From: Acidobacteriota bacterium
GTDB lineage: Bacteria > Acidobacteriota > Terriglobia > Acidiferrales > UBA7541
DNA: 64,000 nucleotides
Direction: 5' to 3'
Assembly: GCA_013289585.1 (NCBI GenBank)
Contig: JABCZR010000014.1
Location: 80,942-144,941 of the forward strand
A program made the position numbers and the translations under genes. Below are positions 53,572-64,000 of the stretch, piece by piece (position 1 is the stretch's first letter; every line of letters starts with the position of its first letter). The notes beneath the pieces are model-generated. The model saw only the letters and a program-made list of their open reading frames with translations, did not search any database and was not told the DNA's origin.

Positions 53572-53587
53572 CTGTCACTTTTGACAA
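53572..53587 (+). promoter_or_regulatory. Palindrome CTGTCA-CTTT-TGACA before the second sulfatase
   Basis: Identical over 15 bases to 49475-49489, 98 bases before the second sulfatase start. The embedded TTGACA could also act as a -35 element. Confidence 0.6.
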
Positions 53588-53684
53588 TTACGGCGCGCCG
53601 CTGCTAGGCGCAGTATCCGCGCGCTATTCATCGAGGGTATCCGCCGCATCATTTCTCTGCCAGGGAAGTAAGAGGAGGACGTTC

Positions 53685-56010
<2,326 letters not shown>

Positions 56011-56280
56011 TGCTTGCGCTGATCAAACCCAGCCATCGGCAGGCGCCTCGGAAAAGTTGGCAGGGCCGCGCTCTGGATTGCAGCAGGTCGGGGACTCACT
56101 CTCGTCTTAATCGCTGTGTCACTTATCAAACGCTGTGGATTTGCCTATCCATAAGCAAATGAGTCGGCGAATACCTGTATGACAAAATTTGGAGAATCCA
56201 GCGGGACCGCCCAAACCCGTGGCGCACTTCGCCTGACGTCTATATGCTGGAAAAGCATTTCCGCGCTGAGAGGACCAGGT

Positions 56281-57336
56281 ATGAACGCGAAGACCATTGT
56301 TTTATGTTGCGCACTTTTTCTGGCCACGCCGCTGCTTGCGCGCGAAAAAAGCGACGTCATTATCATGAAGAATGGTGACCGCGTCACGTGCGAGATTAAG
56401 GGCCTTAACGGGGATACTCTATACATCAGCGTCGACTACATCCTCACCACCCTCTCCGTGGATTGGGCCAAGGTAGACCATGTCGAGAGCAACCAGCTAT
56501 TCATGGTCAAGACTCAAGATGGCGTGGTCCACTCGGGTACGCTCTCCACTCCCGAGACTCCGGAAGGACGCCCCATTCAGATAGAAGTCCTTGAGCTTCC
56601 TGACAGCAAGGTCGAGCTCGACAAGAGTCAGATCATCAAAATGGATCAAACCTCCGACAATTTTTGGCATCGCTTCAACGGCGATATCGGCATGGGCACG
56701 ACCTACAGCAAAGGCAATCAGTCCACGCAATACAATTTAAGTTCTTCCATCAGCTATCCTCAAGAGCGATGGTCCGCCGGCGTCAGCTATAATTCAACTT
56801 TGTCTACCAGCACGCGCGACACACCGGCGACGCGAAATGAGGTCACCCTGCTCGGGCAACGCCTGCTGCGCTGGAACAATTGGTACTACACAGGGCTTGC
56901 CGATTTCCTGCAGAGTTCGGAGCAGGGCATTCGGCTCCAGACCAGTATTGGAGGCGGAATCGGGCGGTACCTGGTGAACAATAACCATGCTTCGATCAGT
57001 TTGTTTGGCGGGCTAGCTTGGCAGCGAATTAACTACCAGCAGAAAATTTTGCCCGCCACGACTCAGAATGTCGCTTCCGGACTAGTCGGTAGTCAGATAA
57101 GACTTTTCTACTTTAACAGGACGACTCTTTCGCTTGGCGCTTATCTCCTTCCTGCGGTCTCAGAGCCCGGCCGGGTCCATTTCAATCTCAACGCTTCTTA
57201 CTACGTTAAACTGTGGAGCAATCTCAAATGGAATATCTCCTTCTACGGTAACTGGGACAATCGTCCGCCCCCCGGTTTCTCCGGAAGCGACTACGGCACC
57301 AGCTCCGGGGTGACCTGGACATTTGGGAATCGCTGA
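56281..57336 (+). CDS. DUF481-like outer-membrane protein
   Basis: The start is set at 56281 (MNAKTIVLCC) because AGAGGACCAGGT precedes it; the longer frame from 56179 has no signal peptide at its start. The 351-residue product has a signal peptide ending LLAREKS. An N-terminal domain of about 90 residues (DVIIMKNGDRVTCEIKGLNGDTLYISVDYILTTLSVDWAKV) resembles a small SH3-like fold. A C-terminal DUF481 barrel carries GDIGMGTTYSKGNQSTQYNLSSSISYPQERW and ends GVTWTFGNR. DUF481 proteins are outer-membrane barrels, some induced by salt. It follows the sulfatases and may be co-regulated; a half-palindrome TGTCACTT at 56117-56124 is upstream. Confidence 0.8.
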   Translation: MNAKTIVLCCALFLATPLLAREKSDVIIMKNGDRVTCEIKGLNGDTLYISVDYILTTLSVDWAKVDHVESNQLFMVKTQDGVVHSGTLSTPETPEGRPIQIEVLELPDSKVELDKSQIIKMDQTSDNFWHRFNGDIGMGTTYSKGNQSTQYNLSSSISYPQERWSAGVSYNSTLSTSTRDTPATRNEVTLLGQRLLRWNNWYYTGLADFLQSSEQGIRLQTSIGGGIGRYLVNNNHASISLFGGLAWQRINYQQKILPATTQNVASGLVGSQIRLFYFNRTTLSLGAYLLPAVSEPGRVHFNLNASYYVKLWSNLKWNISFYGNWDNRPPPGFSGSDYGTSSGVTWTFGNR

Positions 57337-57760
57337 GCCCATCCCCACAACGATTCCGCAAACACTGCCAAAATACGCGCACCTCGGATGAGACCTCGCA
57401 ATCTGTCTGAGCAAGCTCTACACCAGGATGGTTCAAACTTTTCGCCCGGTTCTCGATGAAGATTTTCATCCATCGGGCACTATCCCTCGGTAGTCCCTGC
57501 CGCGGCGATCTAAACCTCCTCCGGCGCGCCGTAACGGGTGAGCAGACACATCCCTCTTGATTCGGTACAATCTCTCCGTCTTCCGTCGTTCCGTGGTCAC
57601 TTGAGATGCGTATACCACGCACAACACGGTTCAAACGCAGCGCTAACGACGCCGCTCGTCCGTTCGTTTTGGAAGCGCAAACGCGATTTTCGGTCATCGC
57701 CCGCGATAGGCACGTAACTGCCGGAAAGACCCACGTCCGCGGAAGGAATGGTTTACGGGA
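57337..57760. other. Intergenic region
   Basis: About 424 bases without a convincing gene. A GCGTATACCACGC segment near 57607-57619 is weakly palindromic. Nothing else recognised. Confidence 0.5.
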
Positions 57761-58825
57761 ATGAGTCAACATTCCGCAGAAGCGGCTTTGCACCAAGGGT
57801 TAGTCCTTCCGGCCCCATCGCAGGGCTTCGCCCTCGGACTGGGTTTGACCAACGAATGCAATCTCTCCTGCTCGTTCTGCTACCGCGATCCAGCCCGGGT
57901 TGACCGCTTGAGCCTCGAGCAAGTGCGCTCCGTGATGGCCAGCCTCCCAGTTCGTTCCGTGAATCTCGGCACGGGTGAAAATGGAATGCACCCGGAGTTC
58001 CGCGAAATCCTTGCGTTCCTTCGTACCCTGCCAGTGAAGCTCACCATCACTTCGAATGGGCACAGCGTTGCGGTGCTCAGCGACGAGGAGTTGCGTGCTT
58101 TTCACGATATCGAGTTTTCCCTGGATTATTCCACCGAAGCGAAACAGGATGCCCAGCGCGGCTCTGGCAATTGGGCGCTGATTCACCAGCAGGCGGAGCG
58201 TTGCGTGCGACTCGGGGTTCCCGTCACTTTCATTGCGGTAATGATGAAGGCCAACTATTTAGGGCTGGCCCACGTGGCGCGCGTTGCCAAGCGCTACGGG
58301 GCGCCGCTTCGTATCAACGTTTATCAAGCGGTACGCTCCGACCTGTACGCTCTGACGTATGAGGAATATTGGGAAGGCTTTCGCGCATTGTTTGCGGAAA
58401 CCGACGTGATTGCCATTGGGGAGCCGCTGGTTCGCGCCATGGCGGGTATGCCGGCAAGATCGGGCGGCTGCGGAGCCAGTACCGTGCGTGTCACGCCTCG
58501 CGCCACCACACAGCCGTGCGTTTATTGGCCTGGCGTCGGCGAGCCGCTTTCGTTGCTGATCTCGCGCGGTTCGGAAGTCGTAGAAACTTCGCCTTTCGTT
58601 GAGGCGCGTACCGCGCCAGAGGCTTGCCGTTCGTGCTCATATCTGGCGTCTTGCCACGGGGGGTGTGCGGGACGCCGCCGCTTGCAAAACGCCCTGCGCG
58701 AGCCGGACTCGTATTGTCCGATCGTCCGGGGAATAACCGAGAAGCTGGAAGTACGCATGGCTCCGGCGCGCGAACTGCCCAAGAGCGAAAGCGCGTGTAC
58801 CACCATCGTGATCGCCCGCGATTAG
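57761..58825 (+). CDS. Radical SAM protein with SPASM domain
   Basis: The 354-residue product has the radical SAM cluster motif CNLSCSFCYRD (CxxxCxxC) near residue 33, and the following NLGTGENGMHPEF in place of the usual GGEP. The C-terminal part has a Cys-rich SPASM-like region: GGCGASTVRVTP, PCVYWPG, CRSCSYLASCHGGCAGRR and YCPIV. Radical SAM/SPASM enzymes modify peptides or small molecules with radical chemistry using one or more extra iron-sulfur clusters. The GGxG change and neighbours that include glycosyltransferases suggest a modified sugar or peptide. The substrate is unknown. The following DoxX gene is 79 bases downstream. Confidence 0.88.
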   Translation: MSQHSAEAALHQGLVLPAPSQGFALGLGLTNECNLSCSFCYRDPARVDRLSLEQVRSVMASLPVRSVNLGTGENGMHPEFREILAFLRTLPVKLTITSNGHSVAVLSDEELRAFHDIEFSLDYSTEAKQDAQRGSGNWALIHQQAERCVRLGVPVTFIAVMMKANYLGLAHVARVAKRYGAPLRINVYQAVRSDLYALTYEEYWEGFRALFAETDVIAIGEPLVRAMAGMPARSGGCGASTVRVTPRATTQPCVYWPGVGEPLSLLISRGSEVVETSPFVEARTAPEACRSCSYLASCHGGCAGRRRLQNALREPDSYCPIVRGITEKLEVRMAPARELPKSESACTTIVIARD

Positions 58826-58904
58826 ATTTGCGCTTTGCCTGCCGAGAAGCGATAAGAAAAGCGCAGCACGGAAAAAAAGATTCTGATATGCGGAGAGGAA
58901 AATC

Positions 58905-59408
58905 ATGACGACAAGCCCAACGGTATCACCCAACAACTCCCAGGAAGCTCCACAGCCGCACGCGCGCATCGGGTTGGTCATCATGCGGTTGACCATTGGC
59001 GCGATGTTGGTCTGGGTTTTCTTCGAGAATCTGGGTAAAGGTCTATACACGCCGTCAGGTTACGCCGGTCTCATTAATAACTACATTGAGAAAGGTCACG
59101 CCCCCACTGTGTGGAAGAGTGTTATGGCACTCGCGGCGAGCCACGCATCCATGGCTGCCCCCCTTCAGGGACTGGCGGAAATTTCACTGGGAGTGCTGCT
59201 GGTACTCGGCCTTTTTACGCGTCCGGCCGCATTCATTGCATTTGCATATCTTGGCAGCCTGTGGGTTTCGGAATGGGGAGTGGCATGGATTTGGGAGCTG
59301 CTGGTTCCCGTCATGGCCTCGCTTGCGTTGGCCATCGGGCGTGCGGGACGCACGTGGGGTATTGATGCCTTCCTGGCGCGCAAACGGCCAACCGGTTTCT
59401 TATGGTAA
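58905..59408 (+). CDS. DoxX-family membrane protein
   Basis: The 167-residue product has four membrane segments. The family features RLTIGAMLVWVFFENLGKGLYTPSGYAGLINNYIEKG and a Pro-rich TM end (GLFTRPAAFIAFAYLGSLW) are visible. DoxX proteins are small membrane proteins linked to quinone or sulfur redox chemistry. The ribosome site GAGAGGAAAATC precedes the ATG. It lies between the radical SAM and glycosyltransferase genes with short gaps, which implies one transcript. Confidence 0.85.
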   Translation: MTTSPTVSPNNSQEAPQPHARIGLVIMRLTIGAMLVWVFFENLGKGLYTPSGYAGLINNYIEKGHAPTVWKSVMALAASHASMAAPLQGLAEISLGVLLVLGLFTRPAAFIAFAYLGSLWVSEWGVAWIWELLVPVMASLALAIGRAGRTWGIDAFLARKRPTGFLW

Positions 59409-59423
59409 GCAAACGGGAGCGGA

Positions 59424-60131
59424 GTGCGAGTCTCAGTGATCATTCCTACGCGTAATGAGGCGCAGGCCATCGGACGTGTAATCGGTGATCTTCCCGGCGA
59501 TCTCGTCACCGAGGTCATCGTCGTCGACAACAACTCGACAGACGGGACACCTGAAATTGCGGCGCGTATGGGTGCGCGAGTCATGACCGAGCCGCGACGT
59601 GGTTACGGGCAGGCCTGTCTGACTGGGCTCGCTGGCACCAGCACGCCCGATGTTGTCGTATTCCTGGACGGCGACTACAGCGATCGGCCTGCTGAGCTTC
59701 CGCTTCTCCTCGCTCCGATTGCCGAGGGGCGCGCTGACATCACCATTGGTTCGCGTCTCGCTGGTCCACGCACGCCCGGCGCGCTTCCCTGGCACGCGCT
59801 GTTTGGCAATTGGCTGGCGGCTAGCTTGATCACGAACCTGTACGGAGTAAAGATCACCGACCTCGGACCGTTCCGCGCTGCTCGCGCCGAAACCCTTCGC
59901 GCAGTCGCACTGGAAGAGACCACGTACGGATGGGCCGTGGAATTAATCCTAAAGGGAGCCACGCAGGGTTTGCGCATCGTCGAGGTGCCGGTAAGCTATC
60001 ACCCGCGGATCGGAAAATCGAAGATCAGCGGCACACTCCGAGGCACCGTCGGAGCGACGTGGTTTATTCTCAGTCGAATCGCGCTCTACTTTTTCCGAGG
60101 ACGAAAGAACAGCGTGCCACGGTCCACTTGA
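59424..60131 (+). CDS. Family 2 glycosyltransferase (polyprenyl-phosphate sugar synthase-like)
   Basis: The start is GTG at 59424, with GGGAGCGG upstream. The 235-residue product has the GT2 motifs VSVIIPTRNEAQAIGRVIGDLP, VDNNSTDGT and LDGDYSDRP (DxD-like) and the downstream GSRLAGPRTPGALPWH. A C-terminal amphipathic segment (WFILSRIALYFF) fits membrane association. It resembles dolichol-phosphate mannosyltransferase-type enzymes, which put a sugar on a polyprenyl phosphate carrier. This fits the polytopic glycosyltransferase at 60881, which would use that lipid-linked sugar. Confidence 0.88.
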   Translation: MRVSVIIPTRNEAQAIGRVIGDLPGDLVTEVIVVDNNSTDGTPEIAARMGARVMTEPRRGYGQACLTGLAGTSTPDVVVFLDGDYSDRPAELPLLLAPIAEGRADITIGSRLAGPRTPGALPWHALFGNWLAASLITNLYGVKITDLGPFRAARAETLRAVALEETTYGWAVELILKGATQGLRIVEVPVSYHPRIGKSKISGTLRGTVGATWFILSRIALYFFRGRKNSVPRST

Positions 60132-60183
60132 AATCCCACGCGGCCATACTTATGGAACCGCGAACAAACGGTGACACCTTTCA

Positions 60184-60876
60184 ATGGCATTAACGAATCG
60201 CACGCTAGTCATCATGGCCAAAGCGCCCAGACTGGGCTCGGTGAAGACCAGGTTGGCCCACAGTCTCTCGTTGCCTGCGGTCACCGAATTATACCGATGC
60301 CTTCTGAACGACACGATAGCCCTCGCGCAGGAACTCGGTTATGTGGAAACTGCCATTATGTGCCCCGCGTCCGACGTGGAAGACCTTGCGCGCGCAGTGG
60401 CTAAAACAGTGCCCATCGTGCCCCAGACGGGTCAAGGGCTCGCCGCGGGTCTTGCCTCTGTGTTCAACCACTTTGCAACTTCTGGCCAACGGCGGGTCAT
60501 CGCTTTCAACAGCGACAGTCCGCATTTGCCGGCGGCCGTACTGGAGGCCGCGTTCGACGCACTCGAAGTCCACGACCTGGTTGTGGGGCCCACACACGAC
60601 GGCGGATATTACCTCGTTGGTGCGAGGGCGTCACATTCAGATCTGTTCGCCAGTGATGCGATGGGAACGGGGAGTGCCCTTGAGACGCTCTTGACGCGCG
60701 CTCGTGGGCTGCAGCTTTCTGTACATTTGACCGATCCGTTCTACGACATCGACGTGGAGGGCGACTTAACTCGGCTTGCCGCGGAACTGCGCCTCGCCCC
60801 CGCCAGGGCGCCACGAACGGCGGTCTGGCTTGAACAGTGGGGACAGGCGGTAGCACAGTTGCGGACGGGCGCGTGA
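60184..60876 (+). CDS. DUF2064/TIGR04282-type glycosyltransferase-like protein
   Basis: The 230-residue product has the conserved MAKAPRLGSVKTRLA at its start. A nucleotide-sugar-binding DSPHLP motif and HDGGYYLVGA lie in the middle, with a C-terminal FYDIDVEGDL. The family is nucleotidyltransferase-fold enzymes found in arsenosugar and other sugar clusters; some are called glycosyltransferases. A sugar nucleotide or sugar-phosphate role is likely. It follows the GT2 gene by 52 bases and precedes the membrane glycosyltransferase by four bases. Confidence 0.85.
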   Translation: MALTNRTLVIMAKAPRLGSVKTRLAHSLSLPAVTELYRCLLNDTIALAQELGYVETAIMCPASDVEDLARAVAKTVPIVPQTGQGLAAGLASVFNHFATSGQRRVIAFNSDSPHLPAAVLEAAFDALEVHDLVVGPTHDGGYYLVGARASHSDLFASDAMGTGSALETLLTRARGLQLSVHLTDPFYDIDVEGDLTRLAAELRLAPARAPRTAVWLEQWGQAVAQLRTGA

Positions 60877-60880
60877 AACT

Positions 60881-62179
60881 GTGAAGCTTACGCCATCCCG
60901 CAGGCTCTATGGACTCGGCGCCATCTTGCTTGTGGCGCTGGCGATTTGCGCACGCAACTTCGGCCACATCGGTGAACCGTCATTTTTCATTCCGCTGGCT
61001 GTGGCAAGCGTCGCGTACCTCCTGGCTATCCGCGAGCTCTTCTCCGCCTCAGAATTTCCGAAGCGCGTTATTGTCGTCGGTCTCGCCCTGTCTGCTCTGT
61101 GGCACTTTCAATTCTTGCGAATGCCACCGGGTCTAGACGACGACGTTCATCGATATGTTTGGGATGGCCGCGTGCAGCGGCTCGGCTATAACCCTTATAT
61201 CGTCGTTCCCAGCGACCCTGCGCTTGCCGGCTTGCACACATCTGAGACGCGTACGCTAAATAATCCAGAGGTGCCGAGCCCATATCCAGCGGGCGCTCAG
61301 CTTTTCTTCCGCGGGGTAACAGCGATTCACGAGTCTATCTTTGCGCTGAAAGTAGCATTTGTAATTTGCGATTTGGGAATCGTTCTCGTTTTGCTCGATC
61401 TATTGCGTCGGAGTGGTGAAGGAGTGCACTGGATTTTGGCTTACGCTTGGAACCCACTGCTAGCGATTGAGGTAGCGGGCAGCGGTCACGTCGATATTCT
61501 CGGCGTGCTGCTGCTCGTTGTCTCCGCTGCCGCGCTTTTCCGGCGCTGGCGTGCTCTTGCGGCCATGTCATTTGGGCTTGCTGTTGCCGTGAAATTTCTC
61601 CCGATCGTGCTGCTGCCACTCTACTGGAAGCGCGTTCGAATGCGCGACGCCGCGCTGGCTGCAATCGTCGTCGGACTTCTGTACATACCATTTTTCAACC
61701 ACGGCCGGATTCCGATCGGCTCGCTCGGCACTTACGTTCAGAGATTCCGCTTTAATGATCCCGTTTTTGCAACGCTCGAGCGAGTCGTGGCCCCGCAGCT
61801 TGTGGCTGGGCTGGCAGTGCTCGTCGGATTTTTTACCGCCATCTGGATGAGAAGAAAGTTCTCGGAAGGGTCCTTGGATGCGATTGCGTGGCCAATGGCC
61901 GCATCTCTATTATGTGCGCCGGTTGTATATCCATGGTATCTGCTATGGCTGCTGCCGTTCATAAGGTCGACCTCCACGGTACCGATCATGGTCTGGACTT
62001 TGAGCATTATTCCTACTTATTATGTCTGGCACCTGCGCATCGTGGGACGGCCGTGGTTAGTTCCTGGCTGGATTATGATGCTGGAATACGGATCGGTGGC
62101 AGTAGCTGCTGCCTTTATCGCTTTGCGTAGGATCACACGATCGGCCGCACAGCCATGCTCAGCGGACCAGGTAGAGTGA
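60881..62179 (+). CDS. Polytopic glycosyltransferase (polyprenol-phosphate mannosyltransferase-like)
   Basis: The start is GTG at 60881, four bases after the previous stop. The 432-residue product has about ten membrane segments. The extracytoplasmic loop motif LDDDVHRYVWDGRVQRLGYNPY is typical of GT-C enzymes such as MptA-like transferases that take a sugar from a polyprenyl-phosphate donor. It would act on the periplasmic side of the inner membrane. It ends the transcript that begins with the radical SAM gene. The acceptor is unknown. Confidence 0.85.
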   Translation: MKLTPSRRLYGLGAILLVALAICARNFGHIGEPSFFIPLAVASVAYLLAIRELFSASEFPKRVIVVGLALSALWHFQFLRMPPGLDDDVHRYVWDGRVQRLGYNPYIVVPSDPALAGLHTSETRTLNNPEVPSPYPAGAQLFFRGVTAIHESIFALKVAFVICDLGIVLVLLDLLRRSGEGVHWILAYAWNPLLAIEVAGSGHVDILGVLLLVVSAAALFRRWRALAAMSFGLAVAVKFLPIVLLPLYWKRVRMRDAALAAIVVGLLYIPFFNHGRIPIGSLGTYVQRFRFNDPVFATLERVVAPQLVAGLAVLVGFFTAIWMRRKFSEGSLDAIAWPMAASLLCAPVVYPWYLLWLLPFIRSTSTVPIMVWTLSIIPTYYVWHLRIVGRPWLVPGWIMMLEYGSVAVAAAFIALRRITRSAAQPCSADQVE

Positions 62180-62267
62180 AGGCAACCACCACATACGATT
62201 CACGGATCCAGGGACCTTTGTACGTCACCCAAAACGAAGTTCGTTACATTCACTGAGGAGGACCTCG

Positions 62268-63008
62268 ATGACAAAGTTGTGCCGTTCCATGACGATCTGT
62301 TGCCTATTTTTATCGGTTCTGCTCCTTGCGGGCACCTCCCAGGCACAGACTCGCCCAGCCATTGTCGAGCAGCTTGCCAAGACTTATGGCCTTGATTCCT
62401 ATGGGCAAATAGAAGCGGCCCGCTATACGTTTAACCTGGAGCTCCCTGCTTTGAAAGTGAGCCTCTCACGCACGTGGACCTGGGAGCCTAAGACCGGACA
62501 AGTCACTTATGAAGCAAAAGACAAGGACGGCAAGCCGGTGAAGGTTACCTATAACCGGTCTCAGCTCAACAACGCACCTGACAACGTAAAAAACGAAATT
62601 GAGCCGGGTTTCGTCAACGACAATTATTGGTTCGTTTTCCCGTTCCATGTTTATTGGGATACCAGCGCCGTTGTGACCGTCAAGGAAAAGCAAAAATTGC
62701 CCCTGGCCAAGGGCACGGCGACGCTAGTGTCCGTGAAATATCCTGCGGAGGTTGGCGGCTACACACCGGGAGATACCTGGGATCTTTACGTCGGGTCGGA
62801 TGGGCGAGTCGAGCAATTCATCTATCATCGGGGCGGGTCCAAAAAGCCGAGCAACGTCACAACCACCTGGGCGGGCTACAAGAAGGCTGGCCCCCTGCTA
62901 GTCTCAACGGACCATCGCGGAACGGCGGACGGCAAGCCGGCGCGAATATTCTTTACGAATGTGTCCGTCAAGCTGGCGGGGTCAGACACCTGGATGGACG
63001 CGAAATAA
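62268..63008 (+). CDS. Secreted protein of unknown function
   Basis: The 246-residue product has a signal peptide (MTKLCRSMTICCLFLSVLLLAGTSQAQ) and a beta-rich mature part with aromatic positions, such as YTFNLELPALKVSLSRTWTWEPKTG and DNYWFVFPFHVYWDTS. A GGYTPGDTWDLYVGSDGRV segment is also visible. I do not recognise the family. The ribosome site GAGGAGGACC is strong. Confidence 0.7.
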   Translation: MTKLCRSMTICCLFLSVLLLAGTSQAQTRPAIVEQLAKTYGLDSYGQIEAARYTFNLELPALKVSLSRTWTWEPKTGQVTYEAKDKDGKPVKVTYNRSQLNNAPDNVKNEIEPGFVNDNYWFVFPFHVYWDTSAVVTVKEKQKLPLAKGTATLVSVKYPAEVGGYTPGDTWDLYVGSDGRVEQFIYHRGGSKKPSNVTTTWAGYKKAGPLLVSTDHRGTADGKPARIFFTNVSVKLAGSDTWMDAK

Positions 63009-63130
63009 AACAACGGACGGCAATTGATTTCGTTTTTCAAGAATCAGCCCTCCCGGCAATTGCTGCGGTAGCGCAAACGACGGCGGCGATTATCCTGTCG
63101 ATGCGGGGGTGTGCGTGGAATCTCAGCGCA

Positions 63131-63874
63131 TCAGACCGATCGTTTATTTGATGTAGCGGTGTATCCCGGAAACTGAATGCGGGAACCATTCGCTTGTCGT
63201 AAGTGATTGAGAAAGAATGGCGGGGACGACGAGACTCGAACTCCGTGCTCGACCATCCTGTCGATGGGTTGTCGGATCACTGTCAGTGGTGGCCAGGACT
63301 TCAGCGCCGTCGGCGTGTCATCAAATCCGGCCACGGAGAGATCGCCGGGAAGCTCCAGCCTCCGCTGCTGCGCCACCACACTACGCCTGACGCCATATCG
63401 TCGTTGCTGGCCACGATCGCCGTCGGTCTATTCTGGAGATCGAGAATTTGTTTGGCAGCAACGCGCCTGGACTCAAAGGTGAAGTCCCCCTCTCTGGTGA
63501 GTTCGATCTGCACTGGAATCCCGCCTTTTCTCAACGCGTCCTGATAGCCGGCGCGCCGCTCCAGGCTGTCGGCGTGAGTGGGCGGACCGCTGATGAACCC
63601 GATCCGCCGATGCCCAAGGCGAATCAGGAATGTGGTCAGCTTTCGAGCCGCAGACCGATTCGGCTGCAGCAGCCGCTCGCCAGCCTGCGTGCCTCATAGT
63701 TTGGAACATATCCGGTGTTGCGAATCGCCTGACGCACCCTAGCGCGAGTCTGGTCACTGACCTTGCCGGTGCCATTGATGACGTTCGAGACCGTCATCAT
63801 GGATACACCCGCCTGCTCAGCAACCGAATCGTTACGGCTGTGCTGCTACGACGCCGCCCTGTCCTCTTGAGCAT
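63131..63874 (-). pseudogene. Decayed LacI-family regulator
   Basis: The start is likely the ATG at 63874 (MLKRTGRRRSSTAVTI). It is followed, after a one-base shift, by the DNA-binding part DSVAEQAGVSMMTVSNVINGTGKVSDQTRARVRQAIRNTGYVPNYEARRLASG. An internal segment of roughly 100 residues of the usual length is missing near 63650-63680, because the hinge is followed at once by LTTFLIRLGHRRIGFISGPPTHADS. A later frameshift near 63375 leads to VAQQRRLELPGDLSVAGFDDTPTALKSW. At least three lesions are visible, so it is not functional. It ends in a tRNA 3'-end-like sequence at 63218-63243. Confidence 0.85.
63218..63243 (-). other. tRNA 3'-end-like sequence (possible attachment site)
   Basis: Read on the minus strand, GAGTTCGAGTCTCGTCGTCC then CCGCCA has a T-loop core (TTCGAGT), a stem part and a CCA end, as in the last 26 bases of many tRNA genes. 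No upstream tRNA half exists; instead the preceding bases are the lacI-type pseudogene. This is the usual appearance of an att site left by an integrating element. Confidence 0.45.
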
Positions 63875-63916
63875 CACCATCGATGATCCCGGAGGATGGG
63901 GTAAAGAGATCGGGCC

Positions 63917-64000
63917 CTAAGGCAGAGCATAGGCAATGATGCCACCGCCGACCTTCAGCTTGGGATTCTTACCACCGCCGGAGGACACCGCAAAATACTG
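63917..64000 (-). CDS. C-terminus of a PQQ-dependent (quinoprotein) dehydrogenase (5' end outside window)
   Basis: The frame is open to the window edge. The last 27 residues (QYFAVSSGGGKNPKLKVGGG then IIAYALP) match the C-terminal blade of quinoprotein alcohol dehydrogenases, where KQY(V/F)AVASGGG and GGG(I/V)xAFAL are typical. Such enzymes oxidise alcohols or sugars in the periplasm using pyrroloquinoline quinone. Only the tail is seen. Confidence 0.65.
   Translation of the reverse strand, partial: QYFAVSSGGGKNPKLKVGGGIIAYALP

Noticed and set aside
63218..63243. A complete tRNA gene
   Set aside because: Only the 3' end is present; the anticodon and acceptor 5' parts cannot be found upstream.

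Overview
The window reads as a piece of an Acidobacteriota chromosome, judged from gene content alone. Evidence for this is a VWFA-related domain protein of the acidobacterial type, two very large TonB-dependent receptors with an N-terminal carboxypeptidase-like (CNA-B type) domain, a eukaryote-like Ser/Thr kinase, PilZ adaptors and many small secreted DUF proteins. Base composition is moderately GC-rich throughout. There is no rRNA, no complete tRNA, no CRISPR array and no transposase.

Layout. 0-3.4 kb: the end of a CsgG/FlgT-like protein, a membrane Ser/Thr kinase and two PilZ (c-di-GMP) proteins. 3.4-10.8 kb (minus strand): an envelope operon of a DUF5666 protein, a TonB receptor, a VWFA protein and an exported creatininase-family hydrolase. 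11-40 kb: a long catabolic/uptake region. It holds a crotonase-fold enzyme, an MFS porter, a second TonB receptor, two secreted DUF4440 proteins, a tightly overlapping set (Gfo/Idh dehydrogenase, creatininase-like hydrolase, cupin, 2-hydroxyacid dehydrogenase), a DctA-type symporter, a minus-strand hydrolase with an orphan ABC binding protein and a Tat-exported LVIVD protein. These are followed by an aldehyde dehydrogenase, a GntR/FCD regulator, a 3-hydroxyisobutyrate-type dehydrogenase, 2-oxoacid dehydrogenase E1alpha/E1beta/E2, an M24 enzyme, a second DctA-type symporter, two tandem FAD oxidoreductases (one cytoplasmic, one Tat-exported) and a pentaheme cytochrome. Short GntR-type palindromes and one duplicated promoter-like block tie several of these together, so I read the region as one regulon for an organic acid or a related small molecule whose identity I cannot tell.

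41-57 kb: a second regulon-like block with a formylglycine-generating enzyme (FGE), a large sensor kinase with a periplasmic ABC-type binding domain, two response regulators, outer-membrane barrel proteins and two exported sulfatases that need FGE. A palindrome CTGTCA-N4-TGACAG recurs here. The second sulfatase is frameshifted at a run of ten G. 57.7-62.2 kb: a radical SAM/SPASM protein, a DoxX protein, two soluble glycosyltransferases and a polytopic glycosyltransferase, probably a glycan or glycolipid pathway. 62.2-64 kb: a secreted protein, a decayed lacI-family pseudogene that ends in a tRNA 3'-end-like sequence, and the C-terminus of a quinoprotein dehydrogenase.

The strongest candidates for something undescribed are the sulfatase/FGE/sensor-kinase block with its shared palindrome and possible poly-G switch, and the GntR-controlled catabolic cluster with paired cytoplasmic and Tat-exported FAD oxidoreductases.
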